Positions 34,444 through 44,007 are shown, counted from the first letter of the stretch. The stretch: DNA of 64,000 bases from Bacteroidaceae bacterium (GCA_016291905.1 JAEEZS010000009.1:124001-188000); one strand, 5' to 3'. Notes: generated by a model not told the origin, from the letters alone. Program-made: numbers and translations.

Positions 34444-35961
34444 ATGTTTAAACGTTTCGCAACATTACTGAAGGAAATCCGTCAACAGCGCAAGCTCGGC
34501 GCTAAGCGACATCCCATGTACCAGAACAACAAGTTCGGCAAATACTTCATGTACATCTTTGCTGCATTCTGGATAGCCTACCTTGTGCTGTTCGGATTCC
34601 TGCTCCCCACCATGTTCCGCGAGGAAATGCCCGGCATGGAGCCTTACCATGTTTTAAATAAAGGAATGTGGGTGATTCTTATCCTCGACTTCGGCATGCG
34701 CTTCATGGCGCAGAAACTGCCTGCAAGCGAAGTGAAACCCTATGCCCTGCTCCCCGTTCGTAAGCGCGATGTGCTTGACTGCAATCTCCTGCTCAACGGA
34801 TTCGACACTTACAACTTCATCTGGTTCTTCCTGCTCTTGCCCTTTGGCTGTATGACCCTGTGGAAGTTCTTCGGCCTTGCAGGGCTCATTGGCTTCCTCC
34901 TCGGCTACTGGCTTCTCATCGTCGCCAACGGCTATCTTAGCGCCATTTTCCGTACACTCATGAACGAGCACATCCTTTGGACGTTGCTGCCCATTGCGGT
35001 CTATGGCGGAATGATTGCCGGAATGGTGGTGCCTTGGAAGCACAATCTCGGCTGGGTAGGCATGGAATGGGGCGAAGGATTTATTCAGTGGGAGCCGCTA
35101 GCCTTCCTCGCTGTCATTGCCGTGCTGGCACTGCTGTTTTGGCTGTGCCGTGTGTTGCAACTGAGCATTGTGGATAAGGAGATAGCCCGCACGAAAAGTT
35201 CAGGCAGCAAGCTGAAGCATGTCCGCGAGTATAAGTTCCTCGACCGTTTCGGAGAGGTCGGCGAGTTCATGCGCCTTGAAATCAAGCTGCTTACCCGCAA
35301 CAAAGTGCCCAAGGTTCAATTCCGCACGGGCCTCATCCTGATGGTCATGTTCAGCGTCATGCTCGCCTTTTCGGACGTGTACGACGACAACTTCATGCGT
35401 TATTTTATCGCTATCTACAACTTCAGCGTGCTAGGCGTGATGGTGCTTTCGCAGTGCATGATGTTCGAAGGCAACTATCTGGATGGCCTTATGAGCCGCA
35501 AGGAAAGCATTCTCTCACTCTTGAAGGCGAAGTACTACCTGCAGTGTGTCATCTGCGTGGTGCCGTTGCTCATTATGATTGCCCCAGTTATCAAGGGCAA
35601 GCTCGACGTGCTCGACATGTTTGCAGCGTTCTTTATTACGACGGGATTTGTCTTCTTCATCATGTTCCAGCTGGCTGTCTACAACAAGAGCACCATGAAC
35701 CTCAACGAGAAGGTGATGGGCCGCAACTCCACCAGCAACTGGTTCCAGACGCTGCTCATTATGGGCGGTTTCTTCCTGCCTGTGATTCTGATTATGGCTC
35801 TCAATGCCATTTTCCCAGATAACCACACCTCTGTATGGACAACGCTCTGCATTGGCATCGTCTTTACCCTTGCCCATCCTCTTTGGCTGCGCAACGTCTA
35901 TAAACGTTTCATGAAGCGTCGCTACACCAATATGGAAGGCTTCCGTGCCTCACGCCCTTAA
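34444..35961 (+). CDS. DUF5687 family membrane protein (probable ABC exporter permease)
   Basis: 505 residues with about ten hydrophobic segments (for example FMYIFAAFWIAYLVLFGFLL and GLIGFLLGYWLLIVANGYL). I recognise the DUF5687 family. The next gene encodes an ABC ATPase 33 bases downstream, so this is most likely the membrane subunit of an ABC-2-like exporter. The substrate is unknown. The cytoplasmic N-terminal end MFKRFATLLKEIRQQRK is basic, as expected. Confidence 0.8.
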   Translation: MFKRFATLLKEIRQQRKLGAKRHPMYQNNKFGKYFMYIFAAFWIAYLVLFGFLLPTMFREEMPGMEPYHVLNKGMWVILILDFGMRFMAQKLPASEVKPYALLPVRKRDVLDCNLLLNGFDTYNFIWFFLLLPFGCMTLWKFFGLAGLIGFLLGYWLLIVANGYLSAIFRTLMNEHILWTLLPIAVYGGMIAGMVVPWKHNLGWVGMEWGEGFIQWEPLAFLAVIAVLALLFWLCRVLQLSIVDKEIARTKSSGSKLKHVREYKFLDRFGEVGEFMRLEIKLLTRNKVPKVQFRTGLILMVMFSVMLAFSDVYDDNFMRYFIAIYNFSVLGVMVLSQCMMFEGNYLDGLMSRKESILSLLKAKYYLQCVICVVPLLIMIAPVIKGKLDVLDMFAAFFITTGFVFFIMFQLAVYNKSTMNLNEKVMGRNSTSNWFQTLLIMGGFFLPVILIMALNAIFPDNHTSVWTTLCIGIVFTLAHPLWLRNVYKRFMKRRYTNMEGFRASRP

Positions 35962-35994
35962 CTTCTTAACGCATAAACCTATAAACTCATAAAC

Positions 35995-36822
35995 ATGATC
36001 ATTTCCATCAACCATCTTCAGAAGAAATTCGGCAGTGTTGTGGCTGCCAATATCGATAGCTACGTCATCGGGCACGGCGACATGGTGGGCCTTGTTGGCA
36101 ACAACGGTGCCGGCAAGACCACGCTGTTCCGCCTTCTCCTCGACCTCCTCAAGGCCGATGCAGGCAACGTCACCTTCAGCACACAGGACGGCAGCCTCAT
36201 AGACGCCGATGTCACCTCCACCGAAGACTGGAAACGCCACACAGGTGCCTTCATCGACGAGAGTTTTCTCATCGACTACCTCACACCGGGCGAGTATTTC
36301 TCCTTCCTTGGCCGCATGTATGGCATGAGCAAGGACGCCGTGAACGAACGTCTTGAGCATTTCCGTCCCTTCTTCAACGGTGAAATCCTTGGCGAGAAGA
36401 AGCTTATTCGTGACTACTCCATGGGTAACAAGCAGAAGATTGGCATTGTCAGCGCTATGCTCCATCAGCCCGAGTTGCTTATCCTCGACGAGCCGTTCAA
36501 CTTTCTGGACCCCACCAGCCAGTCTATCATCAAGCACCTGCTGGCTGCCTACAACCGCGAGACGGGAGCTACGGTCATCATCTCGTCGCACAACCTCGAC
36601 CATACCGTAGAAGTCTGCCCGCGCATAGCCCTGCTCGAGCACGGTGTTATCCTTCGCGATTTGGCAAACATCGACGGCTCCGCCAAGACAGAACTCGACA
36701 GCTACTTCGAGGCCCCTACCGAAGCTACTGAAACCCTTGAAACGCCAATCGCTCCGGAAGCGCCAGTAGAACCAGAGATTCCTGAAACTCCGGAAGCTCC
36801 CGAAAACCTTGAAAACCCTTAA
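35995..36822 (+). CDS. ABC transporter ATP-binding protein with Pro/Glu-rich tail
   Basis: 275 residues. Walker A GNNGAGKT (35-42), signature YSMGNKQKIGI in place of LSGGQ (typical of ABC-2 exporters), Walker B LLILDEPFNFLDP and the switch SSHNLD are all present, so it should be active. It pairs with the DUF5687 permease. The last ~37 residues are an unusual low-complexity tail of E, A, P and T (EAPVEPEIPETPEAPENLE), beyond the usual end of the domain. Confidence 0.9.
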   Translation: MIISINHLQKKFGSVVAANIDSYVIGHGDMVGLVGNNGAGKTTLFRLLLDLLKADAGNVTFSTQDGSLIDADVTSTEDWKRHTGAFIDESFLIDYLTPGEYFSFLGRMYGMSKDAVNERLEHFRPFFNGEILGEKKLIRDYSMGNKQKIGIVSAMLHQPELLILDEPFNFLDPTSQSIIKHLLAAYNRETGATVIISSHNLDHTVEVCPRIALLEHGVILRDLANIDGSAKTELDSYFEAPTEATETLETPIAPEAPVEPEIPETPEAPENLENP

Positions 36823-36834
36823 CCTCTTATAAAC

Positions 36835-38937
36835 ATGTTAACTTTTAGAATCCAATACTACACCCGTTGGGGTGAAGAATTACACCTTAACATCGACGGC
36901 AACGAGTACACGATGGACAATGACGGCCATGGTAACTGGTTCGTCACCGTCCCTGCCCCGAAGACGGGAAAGGACACGACGTACATCTATCACGTCACCG
37001 AGAACGGCAGCGTCACCCGCCGTGAATGGCGTGCCCATAAACTCGATGTTTCCGCCTCAGACCTTATCATCAACGACTACTGGAAAGACCGCCCCGAAGC
37101 ACCTTTCTACAGCGAAAACTTCACCCGCATTGTGGGTGCCGACAAGGTCTCGCGCTGGCGTGGCGCCGGTGTTGCCATCCCCGTGTTCTCCCTCCGCAGC
37201 AAAAAGAGTTTCGGTATCGGCGAGTTTTCCGACATTCCTTTGATGGTCGATTGGGCTGAGCATACCGGTATGTGCATCATCCAGCTGCTCCCCGTCAACG
37301 ACACCACTATGACGCGCACGTGGACGGACTCTTATCCCTATAATGCGAACTCCACCTTCGCCCTCCATCCCGCCTACATCAATCTGGAGGCCGTGGGCAA
37401 ACTGAGCGACAAGGACAAGATGAAGGAGTTCCGCGCCCTGCAAAAAGAGCTGAATGCGCTGCCGCAGATCGACTACGAACGCGTCACTAAGGCGAAGTGG
37501 GACTACTTGCGCCTGATTTATGCTGAAAAGGGTGTTTCCACGCTGGCTTCGTCCGCCTTCAAGACGTTCTTTAACGCCAATGCGTATTGGTTGCGTCCCT
37601 ACGCCGCCTTCTGCTACTTCCGCGACATGTTCGGCACGCCCGACTTCAATAGTTGGAAAGACGTTACCTACAGTCCCGAACTCATTGACAGCCTCGACGG
37701 AAATACCGATGTAGCCTTCCACTATTTCATTCAGTATCACCTCCATGTCCAACTGAAGAAAGCCGTCAACTACGCTCATACGCACGGCATCACCCTCAAG
37801 GGTGATATTCCCATTGGTATCAGCCGCACGAGCGTTGATGCGTGGGTTTATCCCCACCTCTTCCACATGAACGGACAGGCTGGTGCCCCACCCGATGCCT
37901 TTGCCACGGACGGACAGAACTGGGGGTTCCCCACCTACAACTGGGAGGAAATGGCAAAGGACAATTATCTGTGGTTCCGCAACCGTTTCCAGAAGATGAG
38001 CGACTACTTCGATGCTTACCGCATCGACCATCTGCTGGGTTTCTTCCGCATCTGGGAGATTCCTATCCGCTATCGCTCGGGACTGCTTGGCCATTTCAAT
38101 CCCGCCATGCCCTATTCCATGGGAGAGATTTGCTCCCGCCTCGGCATGACCATCGGACAATTGAATGCCCTCTCCACGCTGAACGTCAACCATAAGCCTG
38201 AAACTGACGTACTATTCGTTCAAGACGAGTATCACGAAAGCTATTTCCATCCCCGTATTTCGGGCTTCGATGCTCCCTGCTTCGACACACTCAACGAATG
38301 GCAGAAAAATGCCTATCGTGAATTGCACGAGGAGTATTTCTATCATCGCCACAACGATTTCTGGCGCAATGAGGCTATGAAGAAGTTGCCCGCCCTTATC
38401 GACTGCACCGACATGCTCGTCTGCGGTGAGGACTTGGGCATGATTCCCTCGTGTGTCCCCTCCGTCATGGAAGAGCTGCACATCCTCAGCTTGGAGATTC
38501 AGCAGATGCCGAAAGAAATCGGCGTCACCTTTGGCAACCCGGCACACTATCCTTACAACAGCGTTTGCACCACCTCCTCGCACGACATGGCCAACATCCG
38601 TGCTTGGTGGGAAGAAGACCGCAAGCTAACGCAGCGTTACTGGAACGAGATGCTTCACCGCCCCGACCCTGCACCCGAGAAGTGCGAGCCGTGGATTTGC
38701 GAGGAGATTATCCGCTGCCACATGGCCAGCCCCTCCATGCTGGCTATCCTGCCCTTACAAGATTGGCTGGGTATTGACGAGGAACTGCGTTTCCCCGACC
38801 CCTTCGCCGAGCGCATCAACATCCCCGCCAATCCCCGCCACTACTGGCGCTACCGCATGCACCTTTATCTAGAAGATCTCCTGAAAGCCGAGGCTTTCAA
38901 CAGTCGCGTCAAAGTACTCGCCACACGCAATTCCTAA
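36835..38937 (+). CDS. malQ: 4-alpha-glucanotransferase (GH77, amylomaltase)
   Basis: Transfers alpha-1,4-glucan segments in maltodextrin and glycogen metabolism. The 700-residue product has one N-terminal starch-binding-like domain (about residues 1-100, RIQYYTRWGEELHLNIDGNEY), then the GH77 barrel: KSFGIGEFSDI, LPVNDTT, FDAYRIDHLLGFFRIWEIP (nucleophile Asp in DAYRIDH), ALIDCTDMLVCGEDLGMIP (acid Glu), and TSSHDMANIRAWW. Bacteroides homologues that I recall are about 890 residues with two such N-terminal domains, so the second seems absent here. Starts 12 bases after the ABC ATPase gene. Confidence 0.93.
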   Translation: MLTFRIQYYTRWGEELHLNIDGNEYTMDNDGHGNWFVTVPAPKTGKDTTYIYHVTENGSVTRREWRAHKLDVSASDLIINDYWKDRPEAPFYSENFTRIVGADKVSRWRGAGVAIPVFSLRSKKSFGIGEFSDIPLMVDWAEHTGMCIIQLLPVNDTTMTRTWTDSYPYNANSTFALHPAYINLEAVGKLSDKDKMKEFRALQKELNALPQIDYERVTKAKWDYLRLIYAEKGVSTLASSAFKTFFNANAYWLRPYAAFCYFRDMFGTPDFNSWKDVTYSPELIDSLDGNTDVAFHYFIQYHLHVQLKKAVNYAHTHGITLKGDIPIGISRTSVDAWVYPHLFHMNGQAGAPPDAFATDGQNWGFPTYNWEEMAKDNYLWFRNRFQKMSDYFDAYRIDHLLGFFRIWEIPIRYRSGLLGHFNPAMPYSMGEICSRLGMTIGQLNALSTLNVNHKPETDVLFVQDEYHESYFHPRISGFDAPCFDTLNEWQKNAYRELHEEYFYHRHNDFWRNEAMKKLPALIDCTDMLVCGEDLGMIPSCVPSVMEELHILSLEIQQMPKEIGVTFGNPAHYPYNSVCTTSSHDMANIRAWWEEDRKLTQRYWNEMLHRPDPAPEKCEPWICEEIIRCHMASPSMLAILPLQDWLGIDEELRFPDPFAERINIPANPRHYWRYRMHLYLEDLLKAEAFNSRVKVLATRNS

Positions 38938-38941
38938 TTAT

Positions 38942-40636
38942 ATGACTAGGAATCTGCTCCCTGCCCTGACAGGAATCACCGCATTGACGGCACTGACTGG
39001 TTGTGGAGGAAAGACAGCCAAGCCTGACGTCCCGGCCAAGCCCATGAATATCCTTTATATCATGTGCGATGACCATTCATACCAGACCATCAGCGCTTAC
39101 GACCAGCGGTTTATCCACACGCCCAACATCGACCGTATCGCCGCCGACGGTGTGCGCTTCACCAACAGTTTCGTCGCCAACTCGCTCAGCGGCCCCAGCC
39201 GGGCCTGTATGCTCACGGGCAAACACAGCCACGCCAACGGATTTACGGACAACACCGTCACCTTCGACGGCAGTCAGCAGACATTCCCCAAGCTGCTCCA
39301 GAAGGCGGGCTACGAAACGGCGATGATTGGCAAGTGGCACCTTGTCAGTCAGCCTACGGGGTTCGACTATTGGGATATTCTCATCGGACAGGGCATGTAC
39401 TACAATCCCGAGTTCATCTGCAACGGGCAAAAGGTGCAGCGCGAAGGCTATGCCACCAACATCACCACCGACCTCGCCCTCGACTGGCTGGAGAACAAGC
39501 ACGACAAGGACAAACCCTTCTGCCTGCTGCTCCACCACAAAGCGCCCCACCGCACGTGGATGCCCGACAGTTGCGACATGGAGTTGTTTAGCGATGTAAA
39601 TTTTCCGTTGCCCGACACGTTCTGGGATGACTACGAAGGGCGCCCCGCCGCTGCAGCCCAGGAGATGCATGTCTTGCAGGACATGGATTTGGTGTATGAC
39701 CTCAAGCTGGCCGACAAGGAAAATGAAATCCGCAGCGGAAGCCTCGAAGGCTGGGGACGTACCATGTACACCAGCCTTCTCAGCCCCAATCAGAAAGCCT
39801 TCTGGGACAAGCATTACAACCCCGTCATCGAAGGCTTCAAGGACAGCTTTATGAGGCAGACAACGAGGCAACGGAGCAACATGTCAACAAGTCAACAAGT
39901 CAACGAGTCAACATGTCTGGAGGTCATGTCCCCCGCCAACGGCGGCATGAAAGCCGACAAGCAGAAACTCGCCCAGTGGAAGTACAACCAATACATGCGC
40001 GACTACCTGCGTGTCATCACCTCCATCGACCGCAATGTGGGCCGCGTGCTTGACTACTTGGAAAAGAACGGACTGCTCGAAAACACGCTCGTCGTCTATA
40101 CCTCCGACCAGGGGTTTTACATGGGCGAGCACGGCTGGTTTGACAAACGTTTCATGTACGAAGAGTCCTTCCGCACCCCTCTGCTGATGCGTCTGCCTGG
40201 TGGAAAAAAGGGCGACGTTGCCCAACTAGTGCAGAATATCGACTACGCGCCAACCTTCCTGGAGTTGGCGGGCGTTCCCGTTCCCGAGGATATCCAAGGC
40301 GAATCGCTTCTTCCTCTCCTGCAAGGCCGTCAGCCAAAGCATTGGCGCAAAGCGCTCTACTACCACTATTACGAATATCCTGCCGAGCATACCGTTCGCC
40401 GTCATTACGGCGTACGAGACAACCGCTACAAGCTCATCCACTTTTACCCTGCTACCCTCGACGGCATCAAGGTGAAGGACAACATCGACTGTTGGGAACT
40501 CTACGACCTGAAGAACGACCCCAACGAGCTGCATAACATCTACGGCCAGCGCGGCACTGAACGCCTCACCCGCCGTCTCCAGAAAGCCCTTCACGAACTG
40601 CAGGTGCAGTACCACGCCCCCGAACTCAATTGGTAA
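38942..40636 (+). CDS. Serine-type sulfatase lipoprotein
   Basis: A 564-residue sulfatase (S1 family) with a lipoprotein-like N-terminus (LTALTGCGGK). The formylglycine site is S83-G-P-S-R87 in LSGPSRACMLTGKH, the serine type that must be oxidised by an anSME enzyme, which is encoded directly downstream. Metal-site motifs are present: CDDHSYQTIS, KWHL and YTSDQGFYMGEHGWFDKRFMYEES. Sulfated glycan is the likely substrate. Residues about 313-326 (STSQQVNESTCLE) are encoded by four 8-base tandem repeats that could slip. It starts four bases after malQ. Confidence 0.92.
   Translation: MTRNLLPALTGITALTALTGCGGKTAKPDVPAKPMNILYIMCDDHSYQTISAYDQRFIHTPNIDRIAADGVRFTNSFVANSLSGPSRACMLTGKHSHANGFTDNTVTFDGSQQTFPKLLQKAGYETAMIGKWHLVSQPTGFDYWDILIGQGMYYNPEFICNGQKVQREGYATNITTDLALDWLENKHDKDKPFCLLLHHKAPHRTWMPDSCDMELFSDVNFPLPDTFWDDYEGRPAAAAQEMHVLQDMDLVYDLKLADKENEIRSGSLEGWGRTMYTSLLSPNQKAFWDKHYNPVIEGFKDSFMRQTTRQRSNMSTSQQVNESTCLEVMSPANGGMKADKQKLAQWKYNQYMRDYLRVITSIDRNVGRVLDYLEKNGLLENTLVVYTSDQGFYMGEHGWFDKRFMYEESFRTPLLMRLPGGKKGDVAQLVQNIDYAPTFLELAGVPVPEDIQGESLLPLLQGRQPKHWRKALYYHYYEYPAEHTVRRHYGVRDNRYKLIHFYPATLDGIKVKDNIDCWELYDLKNDPNELHNIYGQRGTERLTRRLQKALHELQVQYHAPELNW
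39883..39915 (+). repeat. 8-base tandem repeat inside sulfatase gene
   Basis: GTCAACAA, GTCAACAA, GTCAACGA, GTCAACAT, then GTC. The unit length is not a multiple of three, so gain or loss of one unit would shift the frame. Confidence 0.8.
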
Positions 40637-40642
40637 CGAGCC

Positions 40643-41869
40643 ATGTCCTCCGTCCTCCCCTTTTCTGCAGCACAGAAGCTAACCAAATCGCAAGCATTCA
40701 CCACGCTGGTCAAGCCCGTGGGCTCTGCCTGCAACCTGCGCTGCGACTACTGCTACTACCTCGGAAAGGCAGCGCTTTATGGAGGACGCGAGCCCGTGAT
40801 GGACGATGAGCTGCTAGAGCTTTACATCCGTCAATACATCGACGCTGTCGAACTGCCTGTTGTCACCTTCTGTTGGCACGGGGGCGAGCCGCTGCTGGCA
40901 GGGCTTGACTTCTACCGCAAGGCCGTGCAATGGCAGGAACAGTACAAGGGCGACAAACAGATTGAGAATACCTTGCAGACCAACGGCCTGCTCGTCAACG
41001 AAGTGTGGTGTCAGTTTTTCCACGACCACCACTTCCTCGTCGGCCTTTCGCTTGACGGCCCCAGGGATTTGCACGATGCCTACCGCCGCGACAAGGGCGG
41101 ACATCCCACGTTTGAGCGCGTCCTCCGTGCGGCGCAGTTCATGGCCATGTTGGGCGTCGAGTTCAACATCCTCTGCACCGTCAACGCCCGCTCCGCCGGC
41201 CGTGGTGCCGAGGTTTACCGCTTCTTGCGCGCCCTCACCCCCTTCATCCAATTCCTGCCCGTGATGGAGTACACCGACGGACAGGGCACGATTGTCCCGC
41301 CCCACACCCCCGATGCGCAGCCCACTCTCTACTCCACCCATGCCGCCGACTTCGGACAATTCCTGTGCGACGTCTACGACGAATGGGTGCGCACCGATGT
41401 GGGACGCATCTACGTCCAGCTCTTCGACAACACGCTGGCCCAGTGGTGCGGTCAGCCCGCAGCCCTCTGCACCTTGGCAGAAACGTGTGGCGAAGGACTT
41501 GCCGTCGAACACAACGGCGATGTCTATTGCTGCGACCATTACGTCTATCCCGCCTACCGCCTCGGCAACATCCGCGAAACGCCCCTGGCTGTCCTCTACC
41601 GCCTGCCCGAGCGCTTCCGCTTCGGCACCGGCAAGTTCAGCGCCCTGCCCCGTCTCTGCCAGCGCTGCCGCTGGCTTTTCCTCTGCCATGGAGGCTGCCC
41701 CCAGCATCGTTATGCCGACGGCCGCAACAGCCTCTGCAAGGGCTACAAGCAATTCTTTGCCCACACCGAGGCCGACATGCGCGCCATGCGCTCGCTGCTG
41801 GAGAAGCAACTCCCTCCCGCCCTCATCATGCAAACAAAGCAATCAACTTATAATAATGTAGTAGTATGA
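40643..41869 (+). CDS. Anaerobic sulfatase-maturating enzyme (radical SAM, SPASM)
   Basis: 408 residues. It oxidises the active-site serine of sulfatases to formylglycine without oxygen. The radical SAM cluster motif CNLRCDYC (Cys30, Cys34, Cys37) lies in a VKPVGSACNLRCDYCYYLGK context, followed by the family's HGGEPLLAG. The C-terminal SPASM cysteines lie in LCTLAETCGEG, NGDVYCCDHY, LCQRCRWLFLCHGGCP and SLCKGYKQFF. It starts six bases after the sulfatase and overlaps the next gene by four bases. Confidence 0.95.
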   Translation: MSSVLPFSAAQKLTKSQAFTTLVKPVGSACNLRCDYCYYLGKAALYGGREPVMDDELLELYIRQYIDAVELPVVTFCWHGGEPLLAGLDFYRKAVQWQEQYKGDKQIENTLQTNGLLVNEVWCQFFHDHHFLVGLSLDGPRDLHDAYRRDKGGHPTFERVLRAAQFMAMLGVEFNILCTVNARSAGRGAEVYRFLRALTPFIQFLPVMEYTDGQGTIVPPHTPDAQPTLYSTHAADFGQFLCDVYDEWVRTDVGRIYVQLFDNTLAQWCGQPAALCTLAETCGEGLAVEHNGDVYCCDHYVYPAYRLGNIRETPLAVLYRLPERFRFGTGKFSALPRLCQRCRWLFLCHGGCPQHRYADGRNSLCKGYKQFFAHTEADMRAMRSLLEKQLPPALIMQTKQSTYNNVVV

Positions 41870-43800
41870 AAAGCAAATATGCGCTCCCCAAAGAAGGCGG
41901 TCTCATCGCCTCAACCGTTCCCGAAGACATCGTCTGCCGTTTCGAGAAAATCCCCACACAGGTATTCCCAGGCGAATACGAAGGTGTACAGTACGTAGCC
42001 GACAAGATTATCCGTGCCATCGTAGCCCACGAGGCAGCCGGCACCGGCCGTCCCTTCGTGCTCGGCCTCACCACGGGCCACACGCCCCTCGGCCTCTACC
42101 GCGAGCTGGTCGTCCGCCACATGGCCGGCAAGGTCAGCTTCCGCAACGTGGAGGTGTATAGCCTCGACGAGTTCTACCCCATCACCCCCGAGCACCAGCA
42201 AAGCCGCAACTACCGCATCCACGCGGAGTTCCTCAACCACATCGACATCCTCCCCGAGAACATCCACATCCCCGACGGCACCGTGCCCCTCAGCCAAATC
42301 AGCGAGTACTGCCGCCGGTACGGCCACGAGGCCAAGAACAAGATGGACCTCATGATCATCGGCGTGGGCGAACAAGGGCAGATAGGCTTCAACGAGCCCG
42401 GCACCTTCTTCCGCTCCAAGACGCGTCTCGTCCAGCTCTCCTTCAACTCCATCAAGACGCAGTCCGAGTTCTTCTCGTCGGTGAACGACGTCCCCAAGAT
42501 GGCCATCACCATGGGCATCGACACCATCATGAAGGCCAAGCAGATTATCCTCATGGCCTGGGGCGAGGACAAGGCCGAGGTCATCCAGAAGATTGTCGAG
42601 GGCAACGTCACCGAGCAGACGCCCGCCAGCATCCTGCAGGAGCACCCCGAGATTGAGGTCGTCACCGACGAAACTGCCGCCTCCTGCCTCACCCGCTACG
42701 AGGCGCCGTGGGTCGTGGGCCCCTGCGAGTGGAGCAGCAAGCTCATCCGCAAGGCCGTCATCTGGCTCTGTACCCGTGTGGGCAAGCCCATCCTCAAACT
42801 CACCTACCAGGACTACCTCCAGAACTCCCTTGCCCCCATGCTGGACACGCTGGGCAAGCCCTACAGCCAGGTCAACATCGAGGTGTTCAACGACCTTCAG
42901 CACACCATCAGCGGTTGGCCAGGCGGCAAGCCCAATGCCGACGACGCCACCCGTCCCGTCAAGTCCACCCCCTTCCCCAAGCGCGTTCTCATCTTCTCGC
43001 CCCACCCCGACGACGATGTCATCTCCATGGGCGGCACCTTCTGCCGGCTCATCCAACAAGGCCACGACGTGCACGTCGCCTACGAGACCAGCGGCAACGT
43101 CGCCGTCTATGACGACGTCGTCATCCAGAACCTCGACACCGCCCGCGAGATGGGCCTTGGCGACCGCGTGGACGAGATTCGCGCCATCATCAACAGCAAA
43201 GTCCCCGGCCAGCCCGAGCCGCGCGAGCTGCTCAACATCAAGGGAGCCATCCGCCGCGCCGAAGCCCGCGCCGCCGACCGCAGCATCGGTCTCGACGACC
43301 GCACCAACGTCCACTTCCTCAACCTCCCGTTCTACGAGAGCGGCACCATCAAGAAGGGCGAGATGGGCATGGCCGACATCGACATCATCGTCCGCCTGCT
43401 CCGTCAGATTCAACCCCACCAGATCTACGCCGCCGGCGACCTCTCCGACCCGCACGGCACCCACCGCGTCTGCATCGAGGCCGTCCTCGGCGCCCTCGAC
43501 GTGGTGAAGGACGACCCCTGGATGGCCGAGTGCCACCTCTGGCTCTATCGCGGCGCCTGGCAGGAGTGGCCCCTCGACCAAGTGGACATGGCCGTGCCCC
43601 TTAGCCCCGAGGAGCTCATCAAGAAGCGCCAGGCCATCTTCCGCCACCTCTCGCAGAAGGACATCGTGCCCTTCCCCGGCGAGGACCAGCGTGAGTTCTG
43701 GCAGCGTGCCGAGGAGCGCACCCAGCACACCGCCCACCTCTACAACCAGCTCGGCCTCCCCGAGTACCAAGCCATCGAGGTCTTCCTCCGTATGAGGTAG
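41866..43800 (+). CDS. nagB: Glucosamine-6-phosphate deaminase fused to PIG-L-type deacetylase
   Basis: 644 residues. The N-terminal part (about 1-270) is a NagB/RpiA-fold isomerase-deaminase: LGLTTGHTPLGLYRE, VEVYSLDEFYP, IGVGEQGQIGFNEPG. The C-terminal part (about 370-620) is a PIG-L/LmbE deacetylase with the zinc motif HPDDD (380-384) in FSPHPDDDVISMGG. The fusion is familiar from Bacteroidetes. Together it could deacetylate and deaminate amino-sugar phosphates to fructose-6-phosphate. ATGA overlap with the maturase and the sulfatase upstream suggest sulfated GlcNAc-type substrates. The gene is the most GC-rich of the neighbourhood by eye. Confidence 0.93.
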   Translation: MKSKYALPKEGGLIASTVPEDIVCRFEKIPTQVFPGEYEGVQYVADKIIRAIVAHEAAGTGRPFVLGLTTGHTPLGLYRELVVRHMAGKVSFRNVEVYSLDEFYPITPEHQQSRNYRIHAEFLNHIDILPENIHIPDGTVPLSQISEYCRRYGHEAKNKMDLMIIGVGEQGQIGFNEPGTFFRSKTRLVQLSFNSIKTQSEFFSSVNDVPKMAITMGIDTIMKAKQIILMAWGEDKAEVIQKIVEGNVTEQTPASILQEHPEIEVVTDETAASCLTRYEAPWVVGPCEWSSKLIRKAVIWLCTRVGKPILKLTYQDYLQNSLAPMLDTLGKPYSQVNIEVFNDLQHTISGWPGGKPNADDATRPVKSTPFPKRVLIFSPHPDDDVISMGGTFCRLIQQGHDVHVAYETSGNVAVYDDVVIQNLDTAREMGLGDRVDEIRAIINSKVPGQPEPRELLNIKGAIRRAEARAADRSIGLDDRTNVHFLNLPFYESGTIKKGEMGMADIDIIVRLLRQIQPHQIYAAGDLSDPHGTHRVCIEAVLGALDVVKDDPWMAECHLWLYRGAWQEWPLDQVDMAVPLSPEELIKKRQAIFRHLSQKDIVPFPGEDQREFWQRAEERTQHTAHLYNQLGLPEYQAIEVFLRMR

Positions 43801-44007
43801 CCACCGCGTCGGGCGACGGGCGGCTGCCTGCCCTCGTCAGGAAAAAACCGTGTTTCCAAAAAAAGAAAAAAGGATACAAAGGATACAGGATACAAGGATA
43901 CGGTTTAATATTTCCTAATGTTGGCATCTCCCAACGAAAGTGCCCCGAAAAAGCGTAACCTTGTAACCTGTAACCTTTTTCAGAAAACAGGAACGGCCGT
44001 CGGCCTG
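43801..44007. other. Intergenic region between convergent nagB and GH35 genes, with short tandem repeats
   Basis: Contains GGATAC-based repeats at 43872-43901 (GGATACAAA, GGATACA, GGATACAA, GGATAC) and GTAACCT repeats at 43955-43976. No clear terminator or gene. Confidence 0.65.

Noticed and set aside
41911..43770. 619-codon open frame on the minus strand opposite nagB
   Set aside because: It is a shadow caused by the GC-rich third codon positions of nagB; its product is low-complexity (V, L, D, G) with no motif.
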